From: Ariolimax columbianus
Lineage: Eukaryota > Mollusca > Gastropoda > Stylommatophora > Arionidae
Direction of reading: 5' to 3'
DNA: 64,000 nucleotides
Assembly: GCA_036924085.1 (NCBI GenBank)
Contig: JAVGWX010000018.1
Span: 22,378,964 to 22,442,963, forward strand
Shown here piece by piece: positions 9,556 to 18,848 of the stretch. Under the pieces are notes generated by a model. It was given only the letters and a program-made list of their open reading frames with translations. It searched no databases and had not been told where the DNA came from. Every line of letters begins with the position of its first letter. Within the stretch, counting starts at the first letter, position 1. The position numbers and the translations under genes were made by a program.

Positions 9556-10130
9556 AGTGAATTTGCTCTTTTGAGTGCCCTGAAAGGGCGTTAGTTGGCG
9601 GGTTGTAGAAGCTTTCTTCACATCCCGAGCGAGCTGATCAAAGTGTACTGAATCCTCCAGGCGGTTGTGCTATGCTTGGCTGCATCTGCGTGATGCTCAC
9701 TACTAAGGGGATCACGTTGATCCACACCTCGTCAGCTAGAATGCCTTGAAAACTGTATGTTTTCAGAGAATGCTAGTAGGAAGAGAGGCAGTGATCTTGG
9801 TCAGTGTATTGTGCATGACCCTGGCAGGACGTCCTCGTCAGTATATTGTACCTGGCCCTGACACGACGTCCTGGTCAGTATGTTGTGCCTGACCCTGACA
9901 CGACGTACTGGTCAGTATATTTGATATGACCCCGACACGACGTCCTGGCCAGTATGTTGTACCTGACCTTGACACGACGTACTGGTCAGTATGTTGTACC
10001 TGACCCATACACGACGTACTGGTCAGTATGTTGTACCTGACCCTGACACGACGTCGTTGCCAGTATTATGTTTCTGACCCTGACACGACGTCCTGGCCAG
10101 TATGTTGTGCCTGACTGGACTAGCGTCTCA
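9556..10130 (+). repeat. P-family dispersed repeat with 37-bp array
   Basis: One of the most complete copies. It starts GAGTGCCCTGAAAGGGCGTT, then GGCGGGTTGTAGAAGC, CACATCCCGAG, CCTCCAGGCGGTTGTGCTAT, GGGGATCACGTTGATCC and GAAAACTGTATGTTTTCAGA. From about 9801 it becomes nine 37-bp units (GTCAGTATGTTGTACCTGAC ... CTGACACGACGT). The organisation, a unique body followed by a variable number of short tandem units at one end, is the same in every long copy. Confidence 0.88.
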
Positions 10131-10685
10131 GTTCCCCCGATCTTCTGATAACTACCAATATCATTACCGTGTTTAGCGCAATTCCAGAGGTCACAGAGAC
10201 GATTTAAAGGGTAGGAATAAAGGTTGTTTGCCCATGCAGTCACCACGTACTAAGAGATAACTCTATATTTTACCTCCGACAGAAACAAATACGATATTTA
10301 GACCGAATGTCACCGTAGTCCAAAAGGGGAGCAAACAATAGTAATACTGTAACCTACCGTGCATGTGATATGAGACGACTGAGGAGGGTCAGACATGGGG
10401 TTGGCTACCGCGTCCTGTAGTAACGCTAAGCTATTCAAAAATAGGTATACTGAGGTCAACGTTTCCTGACTTGGCGTGTATTTGATAGAGGGAGTTGAAA
10501 AAAACAAACTTTGATTCATTGATTGATTGATTACCGGGGTATGGAAGGTATATACGAAGTAAGTATAGCAACAGGGTCCACGATGTAGCATTGTGCCCCG
10601 GCTGACCGCAGACAGCGACATAACTGCCCGCTTACATATGGGTCAGTAAACCACACATGACCAAGACCATGTTTCGTATCCAAGA
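10131..10685. other. Unassigned sequence
   Basis: No repeat unit, RNA gene or believable reading frame. Contains a short GATTGATTGATTGATTA-like stretch near 10514. Confidence 0.5.
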
Positions 10686-11072
10686 GACGGGATCAAGACG
10701 CTAAGCTGCACATTAGCTGCAGTGGTCAGCGACCCATAGCTGACTGCTAGCGTCAGGGCCAGCGAACCATAGCTGCCAAGACCCTTCTACACCTCCACGC
10801 CGTGATCCTGGATAACAGGCTGCAGCAGGGCAGACTGGCTAAGGAGAAGGGATCGAAGAGGGAATGCTAACCCAGTACTACAAAAATGCTTGCTGAAGTC
10901 GGATGTGTTGGACCGAAAGATGCAAATATCGCAGTCAAGCTGTAAACTACGACACTACGCATTCCGTTCTCTTGATTACATTCTGCTACTTGAGCCCTTT
11001 CAGGGTTTGGTAGCGGGAGATTGAGAACGAACGCAGAAAAAGAAGAAGAAGAAGAAGAAGAAGAAGAAGAAG

Positions 11073-11104
<32 letters not shown>
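10686..11104 (+). mobile_element. GAA-tailed SINE-like element with (GAA)n tail
   Basis: Near-complete copy of a family also at 42909 (+), 55433 (+), 63718 (+), 48650 (-), 52060 (-) and partially at 11105, 29891 and 58245. Landmarks in order: GCAGTGGTCAGCGACCCATA, GCTGACTGCTAGCGTCAGG, CCAAGACCCTTCTACACCTC, GATCCTGGATAACAGGCTGC, GAAGTCGGATGTGTTGGACC, AATATCGCAGTCAAGCTGTA, GGGAGATTGAGAACGAACGC, then (GAA)n. No coding capacity. The tail is the same trinucleotide used by the LINE at 18861-21911. I see no convincing A and B boxes, so 'SINE' is used loosely. Confidence 0.85.
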
Positions 11105-11282
11105 TCCAAGAGACGGTCCTGGAAAAATGTAGTCTGGCTAAGATAATAGGGATCACACAGGGAATGCAAACTTGGTCCCAAAAATGCCTTCATGAAACCG
11201 AATGTGTTAGGCTGAAAGACGCAGATATCACAGCCTTCCTGTTAACTACGATATAACGTTACTTTCTGGACGAACATCGAAG
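11105..11282 (+). mobile_element. GAA-tailed SINE-like element, 3' half
   Basis: A second, diverged 3' portion follows immediately: GTAGTCTGGCTAAGATAATA, ACCGAATGTGTTAGGCTGAA, GCAGATATCACAGCC, then GACGAACATCGAAGAAGAAG. It lies head to tail behind the tail of the previous copy. It resembles the subtype at 29891-30060. Confidence 0.75.
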
Positions 11283-12418
11283 AAGAAGAAAAAGACGAGG
11301 AAGAGCAAGAAGAAAAAGAGGAAGAGGTAATGGAGGAGGAGGAAAAAGAGAAGAAGAAGGCAAAGAAGAAGAAAATGAAGAAGAAGAAGAAGAAGAAGGA
11401 CAACAACAAAAACAACAATACAACAAGAACATCAAAAACAAGAACAACAAGGACAAGAACAGCAATACAATAACAATACAACAACAAAAACAACAACAAC
11501 AAGAACAACAATACAAGCACAAGAACAACAATACAACAACAAAAACAACAAGAACAAGAACAACAATACAACAACAAGAACAACAAGAACAAGAACAACA
11601 ATACAAGCACAAGAACAACAATACAACAACAAAAACAACAAGAACAAGAACAACAATACAACAACAAGAACAACAAGAACAAGAACAACAATACAAGCAC
11701 AAGAACAACAATACAACAACAAGAACAACAAGAACAAGAACAACAATACAACAACAAGAACAACAAGAACAAGAACAACAATACAACAACAAAAACAACA
11801 AGAACAAGAACAACAATACAAGCACAAGAACAACAATACAACAACAAGAACAACAAGAACAAGAACAACAATACAAGCACAAGAACAACAATACAACAAC
11901 AAAAACAACAAGAACAAGAACAACAATACAACAACAAGAACAACAAGAACAAGAACAACAATACAAGCACAAGAACAACAATACAACAACAAGAACAACA
12001 AGAACAAGAACAACAATACAACAACAAGAACAACAAGAACAAGAACAACAATACAACAACAAAAACAACAACAACAAGAACAACAATACAACAACAAGAA
12101 CAACAAGAACAAGAACAACAATACAAGCACAAGAACAACAATACAACAACAAGAACAACAAGAACAAGAACAACAATACAACAACAAGAACAACAAGAAC
12201 AAGAACAACAATACAACAACAAAAACAACAACAACAAGAACAACAATACAAGCACAAGAACAACAATACAACAACAAAAACAACAACAACAAGAACAACA
12301 ATACAAGCACAAGAACAACAATACAACAACAAAAACAACAACAACAAGAACAACAATACAACAACAAGAATAACAAGAACAAGAACAACAAGAACAAGAA
12401 CAAGAACAAGAAGAAGAT
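11283..12418. repeat. 1.1-kb AAC/AAG compound array
   Basis: The first ~130 bp are AAG/AGG-rich, a continuation of the GAA tail. The rest is built from AAC, AAG, ATA and AGCAC blocks in recurring words such as ACAATACAACAACAAGAAC and ACAATACAAGCACAAG. These blocks are arranged in higher-order groups of about 60-120 bp. All variation keeps triplet phase, so minus-strand frames of 331-416 codons (Leu/Val/Cys) stay open. They are not genes. Confidence 0.95.
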
Positions 12419-13400
12419 AGACAACAAATCGCTCGTCTGTTATCACTATATGACTCCCAAACAACGTCAATTGCCGGAATGTGCCGTAACAAGGAGATAG
12501 GCCCTGTCCAGTATATCTTTATGAACCAAATTACATGTCCATTGCATTCTCAGCATAATTCTATCAAACCATTGTGGCTTCCAGTGTTCTGCTTCTCATC
12601 CTAATGATTATCCATGGTGTACGTCAAGATGACAGGACTGTCTCTATATAAAACGTAATAACTCTCTTTTCACCTCCAATGGCACAGATTTCTTGCAATG
12701 AAAGCTTTTCTCATTCTGAAAAGCTCTATTTGCCTAGGATGGTTTTATTGTTTTTCTCTAAGCTGTATTTGCCATCTGATAGAATTAGAATGCCTCTATT
12801 TGTAATCTATATACAAATTTTTTCTCTCGATCGTCTCGATGACTAAGGCGCAGTGTGTTCTACTGTGGTTGGCGCCTGGTGATAAAATGTGCCCGACTTG
12901 CGAACGATTACTTTAATGTGCTTACCTTACACAGGGGTACAACCTTTCTGTTTCAAGGAAAATTTGGATGTGCACCTTACCACAGACCGCTTCGCCACGC
13001 CCTCCCTACCCTGACTAGTCTTAATATTAACTCATTTACCATGATACCGCCTTTGGGAGAATTCCTCTCAGTTTAATCAAAGAATGCTGGTGAATGGATC
13101 CCAGACCAGGTAACCAGACTCCAGAATACGTGCCCACCTCAATCAAATCCGTACAAATAGAACAGGCCAGTCAGTCCCATGGCGCTGGAAGGACACGGCA
13201 TCAACAGGGTGGTCCCTATTGCATATTTGACCAGTCTCCGAGAGAAGTACCAGAAATGCTATACCACAACCTGATACGTGTGAATAGAAAGGGGCATTTC
13301 AGAAATATATCGTGTCAATAGACGACGTGATTCGACATTTTCGTCCGTCCGTTAGACACAAAACAAAGGAAATGAGAATATATAACACACACAAAATACA
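12419..13400. other. Unassigned; contains dispersed-pair element
   Basis: The stretch 13086-13175 resembles 4135-4230 (GGTAACCAGACTCCAGAATA, TCAATCAAATCCGTAC, GAACAGGCC). Otherwise AT-rich unique sequence without a recognisable gene. Confidence 0.5.
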
Positions 13401-13407
13401 CAAAAAA

Positions 13408-13480
13408 GGTTTATAATAATAATGACAATAACTATAACAATTATAATAGTTATAATAATAATAATAGGTATAATAATAAT
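13408..13480. repeat. (TAA)n microsatellite
   Basis: Interrupted TAATAATAA with CTATAA and ATTATAAT interspersed. Confidence 0.9.
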
Positions 13481-13679
13481 AAGTGGTCTGCCCGGTTCTT
13501 TGTTTATGACAAAGACAGGACAAGAATAGCACCACTGCCCCACAGAGAAAATGTCGTAAGAGGCGACTGTGTTAGATGACTTAACACTGGCCATGGTTAG
13601 GTGGTTTGTTAAGAGCAACATAGATGACACCTAACAGGCTACAGGTTTATTTTGCTCTAGTGTTTGACTCTATTAAGAT

Positions 13680-13680
13680 G

Positions 13681-13769
<89 letters not shown>

Positions 13770-13795
13770 ACATACATATATACATACATATACAC
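13680..13795. repeat. (TA)n microsatellite
   Basis: Long alternating TA, ending in TACATACATATACA. Confidence 0.95.
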
Positions 13796-13949
13796 AAAAG
13801 AGTTATTTCACAATCATAGATCATTATGGGATCTTACATAAAACCTCAAATAAACAAAGTTCTTATTCTCAAGTAAATACACAAATAGATGAGTTTATAT
13901 GTAATAATAGTTGTCCATCACAAGTGATGAAGACCACTCTCTTTGTTCA

Positions 13950-14165
13950 GCCGTGTGGACAGTCGTAGCTCTTGCTGTGTCCGCTGAAATGGGTGACTTG
14001 CGCTGTGATTTGGATTAAAGTGAGGAAGAAACTGCGCCTTTTGTCAACCTCACTCACAGAGCCTAAGCTACCTTTTGCCAGTGGCAAGACATTCATCGAG
14101 ACGACTGGAGATAGCATAGGATGCAGATTTTGCCTCAGGGTTACCACCGAAGTCTTTCCGTAAAC
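13950..14165 (-). mobile_element. SINE family 1, reverse partial copy
   Basis: The complement contains CTCCAGTCGTCTCGATGAAT, GTCTTGCCACTGGCAAAAGG, TAGCTTAGGCTCTGTGAGTG, AGGTTGAC and TTCCTCACTTTAATCC, matching the body of 1237-1545. The tRNA-like head is missing. Confidence 0.75.
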
Positions 14166-14718
14166 ATGTAACCCGCAGGGTAGAAAGGTGGGATGGCATC
14201 TAACGCAGTTTGTCGTGCCTTTTCGATAACCACAAGAGGTCGTATTGACAACACTCAGCGTGTGAGTGAGTCTGGCATCTCTCCCCAGCTGTATTCAGCT
14301 CATCATAGTAGCATCTAAAATTTCCACACGCCAAATTCGTGAAGGTGAACCGGCAGAACTAACCCGTGAAATACGACACAGGTATAAGCGTAGCTCCATT
14401 CAGCCGGCGTTCAGACCAGGATAAACGGATGGAAGAAATCACAAAAAAAGATCGAAATAATAAGTCCCGACGGAAAACAACACCCCGTTTCCGTGAACAC
14501 AAGTGTAAGTCGTCGACTAGTGTGAATTCCAGGCAAAGCCGTGGTCTGGCGGCATCCATAATGACCCAAAACAGTAGAGAAATGTAGACTCGCAGCCAGT
14601 TATGGCGCCATCTTTGCCAGATGTAAATACCGCATATAAAAGAATGGTTTCTTATTTACATAAAATATCAAATAAAAATGTTCTTGAGTAAATGCATAAA
14701 TAGATGAGTTTTAATGTG
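14166..14718. other. Unassigned sequence
   Basis: Overlapping short frames on both strands at 14359-14587, without a family signature. Nothing supportable. Confidence 0.45.
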
Positions 14719-14724
14719 TGTGTG

Positions 14725-14793
<69 letters not shown>
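14719..14793. repeat. (TG)/(TA)n microsatellite
   Basis: TGTGTGTGTATATG leading into about 30 TA repeats. Confidence 0.95.
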
Positions 14794-14794
<1 letters not shown>

Positions 14795-15097
14795 TTTATA
14801 TGTAGAAACTTGAATTCTGATATAACAACTCTGTTTTAACATTTCGTACTATTCAGGTAAGTTTGGTGGCCAGTGCTTACAACGATTGCTTCTCCTGGCA
14901 AAGATGTCTGCTCCAATACCCGGTCTTAAGCTCTGGTCTATCAAGCATGAAATGCATTCATGACGCAAAGCTTGATTATGCAGGGCGACGAGTACGGAGG
15001 ACTTGTTATAACACCTCAAAGGAAGATGTACCTGGTGCAATAGCGTATCTAACACTTCACCCCTGATGGCAGTTACTGTCAAAAAAGCCACTTCACA

Positions 15098-15598
15098 TTT
15101 CAATCTTTTTCAATATCAATCATTCTTGTTATGTTTGCAAGCCTTTTCAATATCAATCATTCTTGTTATGTATGCAAGCCTTTTCAATATCAATCATTCT
15201 TGTTATGTTTGCAAGCCTTTTGGCTTTTCCATATCAATCATTCTTGTTATGTTTGCAAGCCTTTTTAATATTAATCATTCTTGTTATGTTTGCAAGCCTT
15301 TTCAATATCAATCATTCTTGTTATGTATGCAAGCCTTTTCAATATCAATCATTCTTGTTATGTTTGCAAGCCTTTTGGCTTTTCCATATCAATCATTCTT
15401 GTTATGTTTGCAAGCCTTTTTAATATCAATCATTCTTGTTATGTTTGCAAGCCTTTTCAATATCAATCATTCTTGTTATGTTTGCAAGCCTTTTCAATAT
15501 CAATCATTCTTGTTATGTTTGCAAGCCTTTTCAATATCAATCATTCTTGTTATGTTTGCAAGCCTTTTCAATATCAATCATTCTCGTTATGTTTGCAA
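15098..15598. repeat. 37-bp minisatellite with 44-bp variants
   Basis: Unit TTTTCAATATCAATCATTCT followed by TGTTATGTTTGCAAGCC. Three spacings are longer because TTTTGGCTTTTCC replaces TTTTC. The sequence is unrelated to the P-family 37-mer despite the equal period. The 44-bp variant recurs in a similar neighbourhood of units at about 15218 and 15374, suggesting block duplication. Confidence 0.96.
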
Positions 15599-16551
15599 AC
15601 ACACACACGCTGTATTGCGAGTATTGGTTTATATTTAGCTGATGGGAAATTTGTGCGCAAAAATGAGCCAACAACTAAATTTTTATAAATTTTCATCAGT
15701 CATTTTTTATGCAAAATTGAGGCGGAGCACATGAGTGTGAATCTCAACAAATAATCGAGAATATTATATCTGCAAAATTACTTAACGTGTTTCCAGCATC
15801 AAGTGGTTTCTGGTGTCCAGGGCACGCTGAACGGCGTATTTTATGCGCCAGTTCAATGACATAATCTTATAGTTTAACTTTTTACAACCTAAGCCTTGAA
15901 ACGGGAAATGCGTATTCATAAGATCAGGGATTTACAAGGGGCTTGTTTATAAGTCTTTACCCTGACTATGAAGGAGTAGGAGGAAAAAGTTGAAATTGGC
16001 ACATATGTAGCTCATTCAATTTGTACTGGACTTGAGAAGTATGAATTTCCCTCCTTGACGGGTTTACCCGGTGTGGTGCATGACGCAACACACTTTATTG
16101 ACCGGATCTGCTACTATAACGGGTTGTCAGAACAATGGAAAAATAGAGGCCAGAACTGTGATAAAATTCTTGATTTGCATGGAAAAACACCTACAGAAAT
16201 ACACACAGAAATGTAACCAGTGTTTGAGGAATTCTGCCCTTCGCATGTTTCGTAACATGGGGGTTATTAAATGTGCACATGTATGTATAAGTGGGCATAT
16301 GCGTTTGTAAGATGACCTGGGTGCGTTGTTCGCCTGCCCGGTAAACGTATCTCAAAGCAGACGCTGTAACGTAAGCTCAAGACAGGCAGAAAGACACTGA
16401 AAGTGTCAGAACGGTTTCAACATTGCCCTTACTTCCAGAAAGACACTTGGACAAAACGTCTGGCCCACTACCATAACACAAGGTGCTCGCATCGATAAAT
16501 GCAGTATAATCGCTGAGCCACAAAGAAAACAGCTACCGGAAAGGACATAAT
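15599..16551. other. Unassigned AT-rich sequence
   Basis: No repeat unit and no plausible gene. Short frames lack family resemblance. Confidence 0.5.
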
Positions 16552-16778
16552 GTACGAGGCGTGTTCAAATGAAACCGGACCTAACTGCACCAAGCGAACA
16601 TACGTACGATGCGCATGATGACGTTCCTTCTGGTGTAAACGGCACATACAAACATGGTGAATGTGATACGGAATCCGTCCAGATTTGATCAGCCAGCGGT
16701 GATTCAGTTTCTAACAGCTGAAGAATGTCGACCAGTGGACATTCATCGCAGTATGCAGGCAGTGCATGGTGACAAAAG
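16552..16778 (+). mobile_element. Mariner-like transposon, 5' end fragment
   Basis: Begins at a TA with ACGAGGCGTGTTCAAATGAA, the inverted-repeat-like start seen also at 47671. After ~100 bp an open frame reads NVIRNPSRFDQPAVIQFLTA then EECRPVDIHRSMQAVHGDK. This is the start of a mariner/SETMAR-type transposase helix-turn-helix. Relative to 47671 it lacks ~55 bp of the leader (the CAGCCGCTAAGTTTGCATTA stretch). It ends abruptly where a SINE body begins. Confidence 0.8.
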
Positions 16779-16965
16779 AGTGTTTCAAGCGGCCTCTGGT
16801 CTCAAGAGAGGTAAGACCAGAGTGCCTGCGTCCTGAATTACCTCCAGTCGTCTTGACTTATGTCTTGCCACCGGCACAAGGTAGCTCGCAGCCAGAGAAT
16901 GAGGTTGATGACCATCGCAGTTTTTCCTTCACTATAATCAAAATGCAGCGCAACTTACATCATCG
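16779..16965 (+). mobile_element. SINE family 1 body fused to mariner fragment
   Basis: TTTCAAGCGGCCTCTGGTCT, CTCCAGTCGTCTTGAC, GTCTTGCCACCGGCACAAGG, TAGCTCGCAGCC and GGTTGATGACCATCGCAG follow the family-1 body without its tRNA head. The switch from mariner sequence occurs within GACAAAAGAGTGTTTCAAGC. It ends by running into an array made from its own 3' end. Confidence 0.8.
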
Positions 16966-17222
16966 CGGTAAAACTGATGTCATCATGGCGGTAAAACTGA
17001 TGTCATCATCGCGGTAAAACTGATGTCATCATCGCGGTAAAACTGATGTCATCATCGCGGTAAAACTGATGTCATCATCGCGGTAAAACTGATGTCATCA
17101 TGGCGGTAAAACTGATGTCATCATCGCGGTAAAACTGATGTCATCATCGCGGTAAAACTGATGTCATCATGGCGGTAAAACTGATGTCATCATCGCGGTA
17201 AAACTGATGTCATCATCGCTTG
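16966..17222 (+). repeat. 23-bp array amplified from a SINE 3' end
   Basis: About 11 units of ATCGCGGTAAAACTGATGTC plus ATC, some with ATGG for ATCG. The unit matches the 3' terminus of SINE family 1 (AAAACCGTCTGATGTTGTAGCCATCATCGC at 1511-1540, quoted in part). The last unit continues as CATCATCGCTTGCG, like the natural SINE end CATCATCGCTTCAG. Confidence 0.92.
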
Positions 17223-17387
17223 CGATTGGAAAATAATTATTACGGATTTAGAAGCACCCAGGCTTTCACACTTCAGCCCAGTGCCATGTAATGTTACTTG
17301 TATGGGTTTTTAGTTGTTGTTTAGTGCCACACAAAGTGTTCCTATCGTTGAGCGCCGACCACTCAAAGAAATGATGATCAAAGGTTT

Positions 17388-18036
17388 GCACTATCCCAGA
17401 GCCAACAACAACTTAATGTCAATGCTCTATCCCAGAGCCAACGACAACTTAATGTCAATGCTCTATCCCAGAGCGAACAACAACATATTGTGAATGCTAT
17501 ATCCCAGAGCCAATAACACCTTATTGAGAATGCACTATCCCAGAGCCAACGATAACTTAATGTCAATGCTATATCCCAGAGCCAACAACAACATATTGTG
17601 AATGCTATATCCCAGAGCCAACAACTTATTGCGAATTCTCTATCCCAGAGCCAATAACACCTTATTGTGAATGCACTATCCCAGAGCCAACAACAACATA
17701 TTGTGAATGCTCTATTCCAGAGCCAACGATAACGTATTGTGAATGCTCTATTCCAGAGCCAACGATAACTTATTGTGAATGCTCTATTCCAGAGCCAACG
17801 ATAACTTATTGTGAATGCTCTATTCCAGAGCCAACGATAACTTATTGTGAATGCTCTATTCCAGAGCCAACGATAACTTATTGTGAATGCTCTATCCCAG
17901 AGCCAACGATAACTTATTGTGAATGCTCTATCCCAGAGCCAAGGATAACTTATTGTGAATGCTCTATCCCAGAGCCAACAACAACCAATTGTGAATGCTC
18001 TATCCCAGAGCCAACAACACCTTATTGCAAATGCGT
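17388..18036. repeat. 36-bp minisatellite, about 18 units
   Basis: Unit CCAACGATAACTTATTGTGA followed by ATGCTCTATCCCAGAG. The minus strand reads as a 12-residue WLWDRAFTISYR repeat with a 228-codon frame. Frame maintenance follows from the period, and short units lacking a triplet (17610-17650) break it only mildly. I do not call a gene. Confidence 0.96.
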
Positions 18037-18848
18037 TATTGCGCCTAATGTTTATACGATACATTTATATAATTACCTACTAATAGTGTGTATGAGATGT
18101 CTCAAACACGCAGCAAGCCGTATCCTACAAACACGCAGTATGATGATGGGCGTTTCAAAGTAGATTGAGATAAAAATCATTAGATGAGAATTCATTACAC
18201 AAAATTCCACCAAGAAATGAAGAAAGGAATTTTTTTAAATTGCATTAAATTAAAGATCAGCAATAGTCATTAAAAAAACCCAAATGATCAAATGTGAAGA
18301 TACATTAAAGTAGGGCGAGTTTAGCAGATGATCTTGGCAGAATGTCTTAAAATGCGACAAAAGAGGGTGGGGATAAGGCAGACATCGTGAATGGATTATT
18401 GCTTCGAAACCGCCACTGCATTTTATTGTATGTAGGTTTCTTTAACAGAGATTGTGAGGGAACCCACTCTAGTGTATGACTTAAGCTTCAATAACTGGAG
18501 TGAAAGAGGGGTCAAATGCACTGTCGGAAATATCATTTAATACGAGACCATTTTCTAGAGTTGTCTTCCTTAGACGTTTTGGGAACGTGAGTTATTGCTC
18601 CTTTACTGCTTCTTGTAAATGGGGGATATTGTTTCTAGGTATTTCTTCCAACCCGAAAAAGGTTACTGGAAACGCTGGAGGACTATATGAATAGCGGGGT
18701 GTGCAAACCCATGAGTTTGATAATCCTCTACCCTAGAGTTAATATAGGTCATAACGTACTACCACTGCCTTATGTATGTGAACCGTGGACATTGAATAAA
18801 CACAAACACATTCTTCTCTCACCTTTTTCAATTCGTTTTCTCTGTTTT
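18037..18848. other. Unassigned flank upstream of the LINE
   Basis: AT-rich unique sequence. Its last part, ending TTTTGCTCGTTCAAAA, resembles the start of units of the satellites downstream of the LINE (TTTGCTCGTTAAGAAA). The LINE therefore probably landed at the edge of that satellite field. Confidence 0.55.

Noticed and set aside
11242..12492. Minus-strand frames of 331-416 codons rich in Leu, Val and Cys
   Set aside because: Translation of an AAC/AAG simple array. All three frames are open at once, which is typical of triplet repeats, not genes.
15098..15598. Membership of the 37-bp array at 15098 in the P family
   Set aside because: Same period but no sequence similarity to the P-family 37-mer on either strand.
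17388..18036. A 12-residue WLWDRAFTISYR repeat protein
   Set aside because: A consequence of the 36-bp period. Unit variation is not concentrated at third positions by eye.
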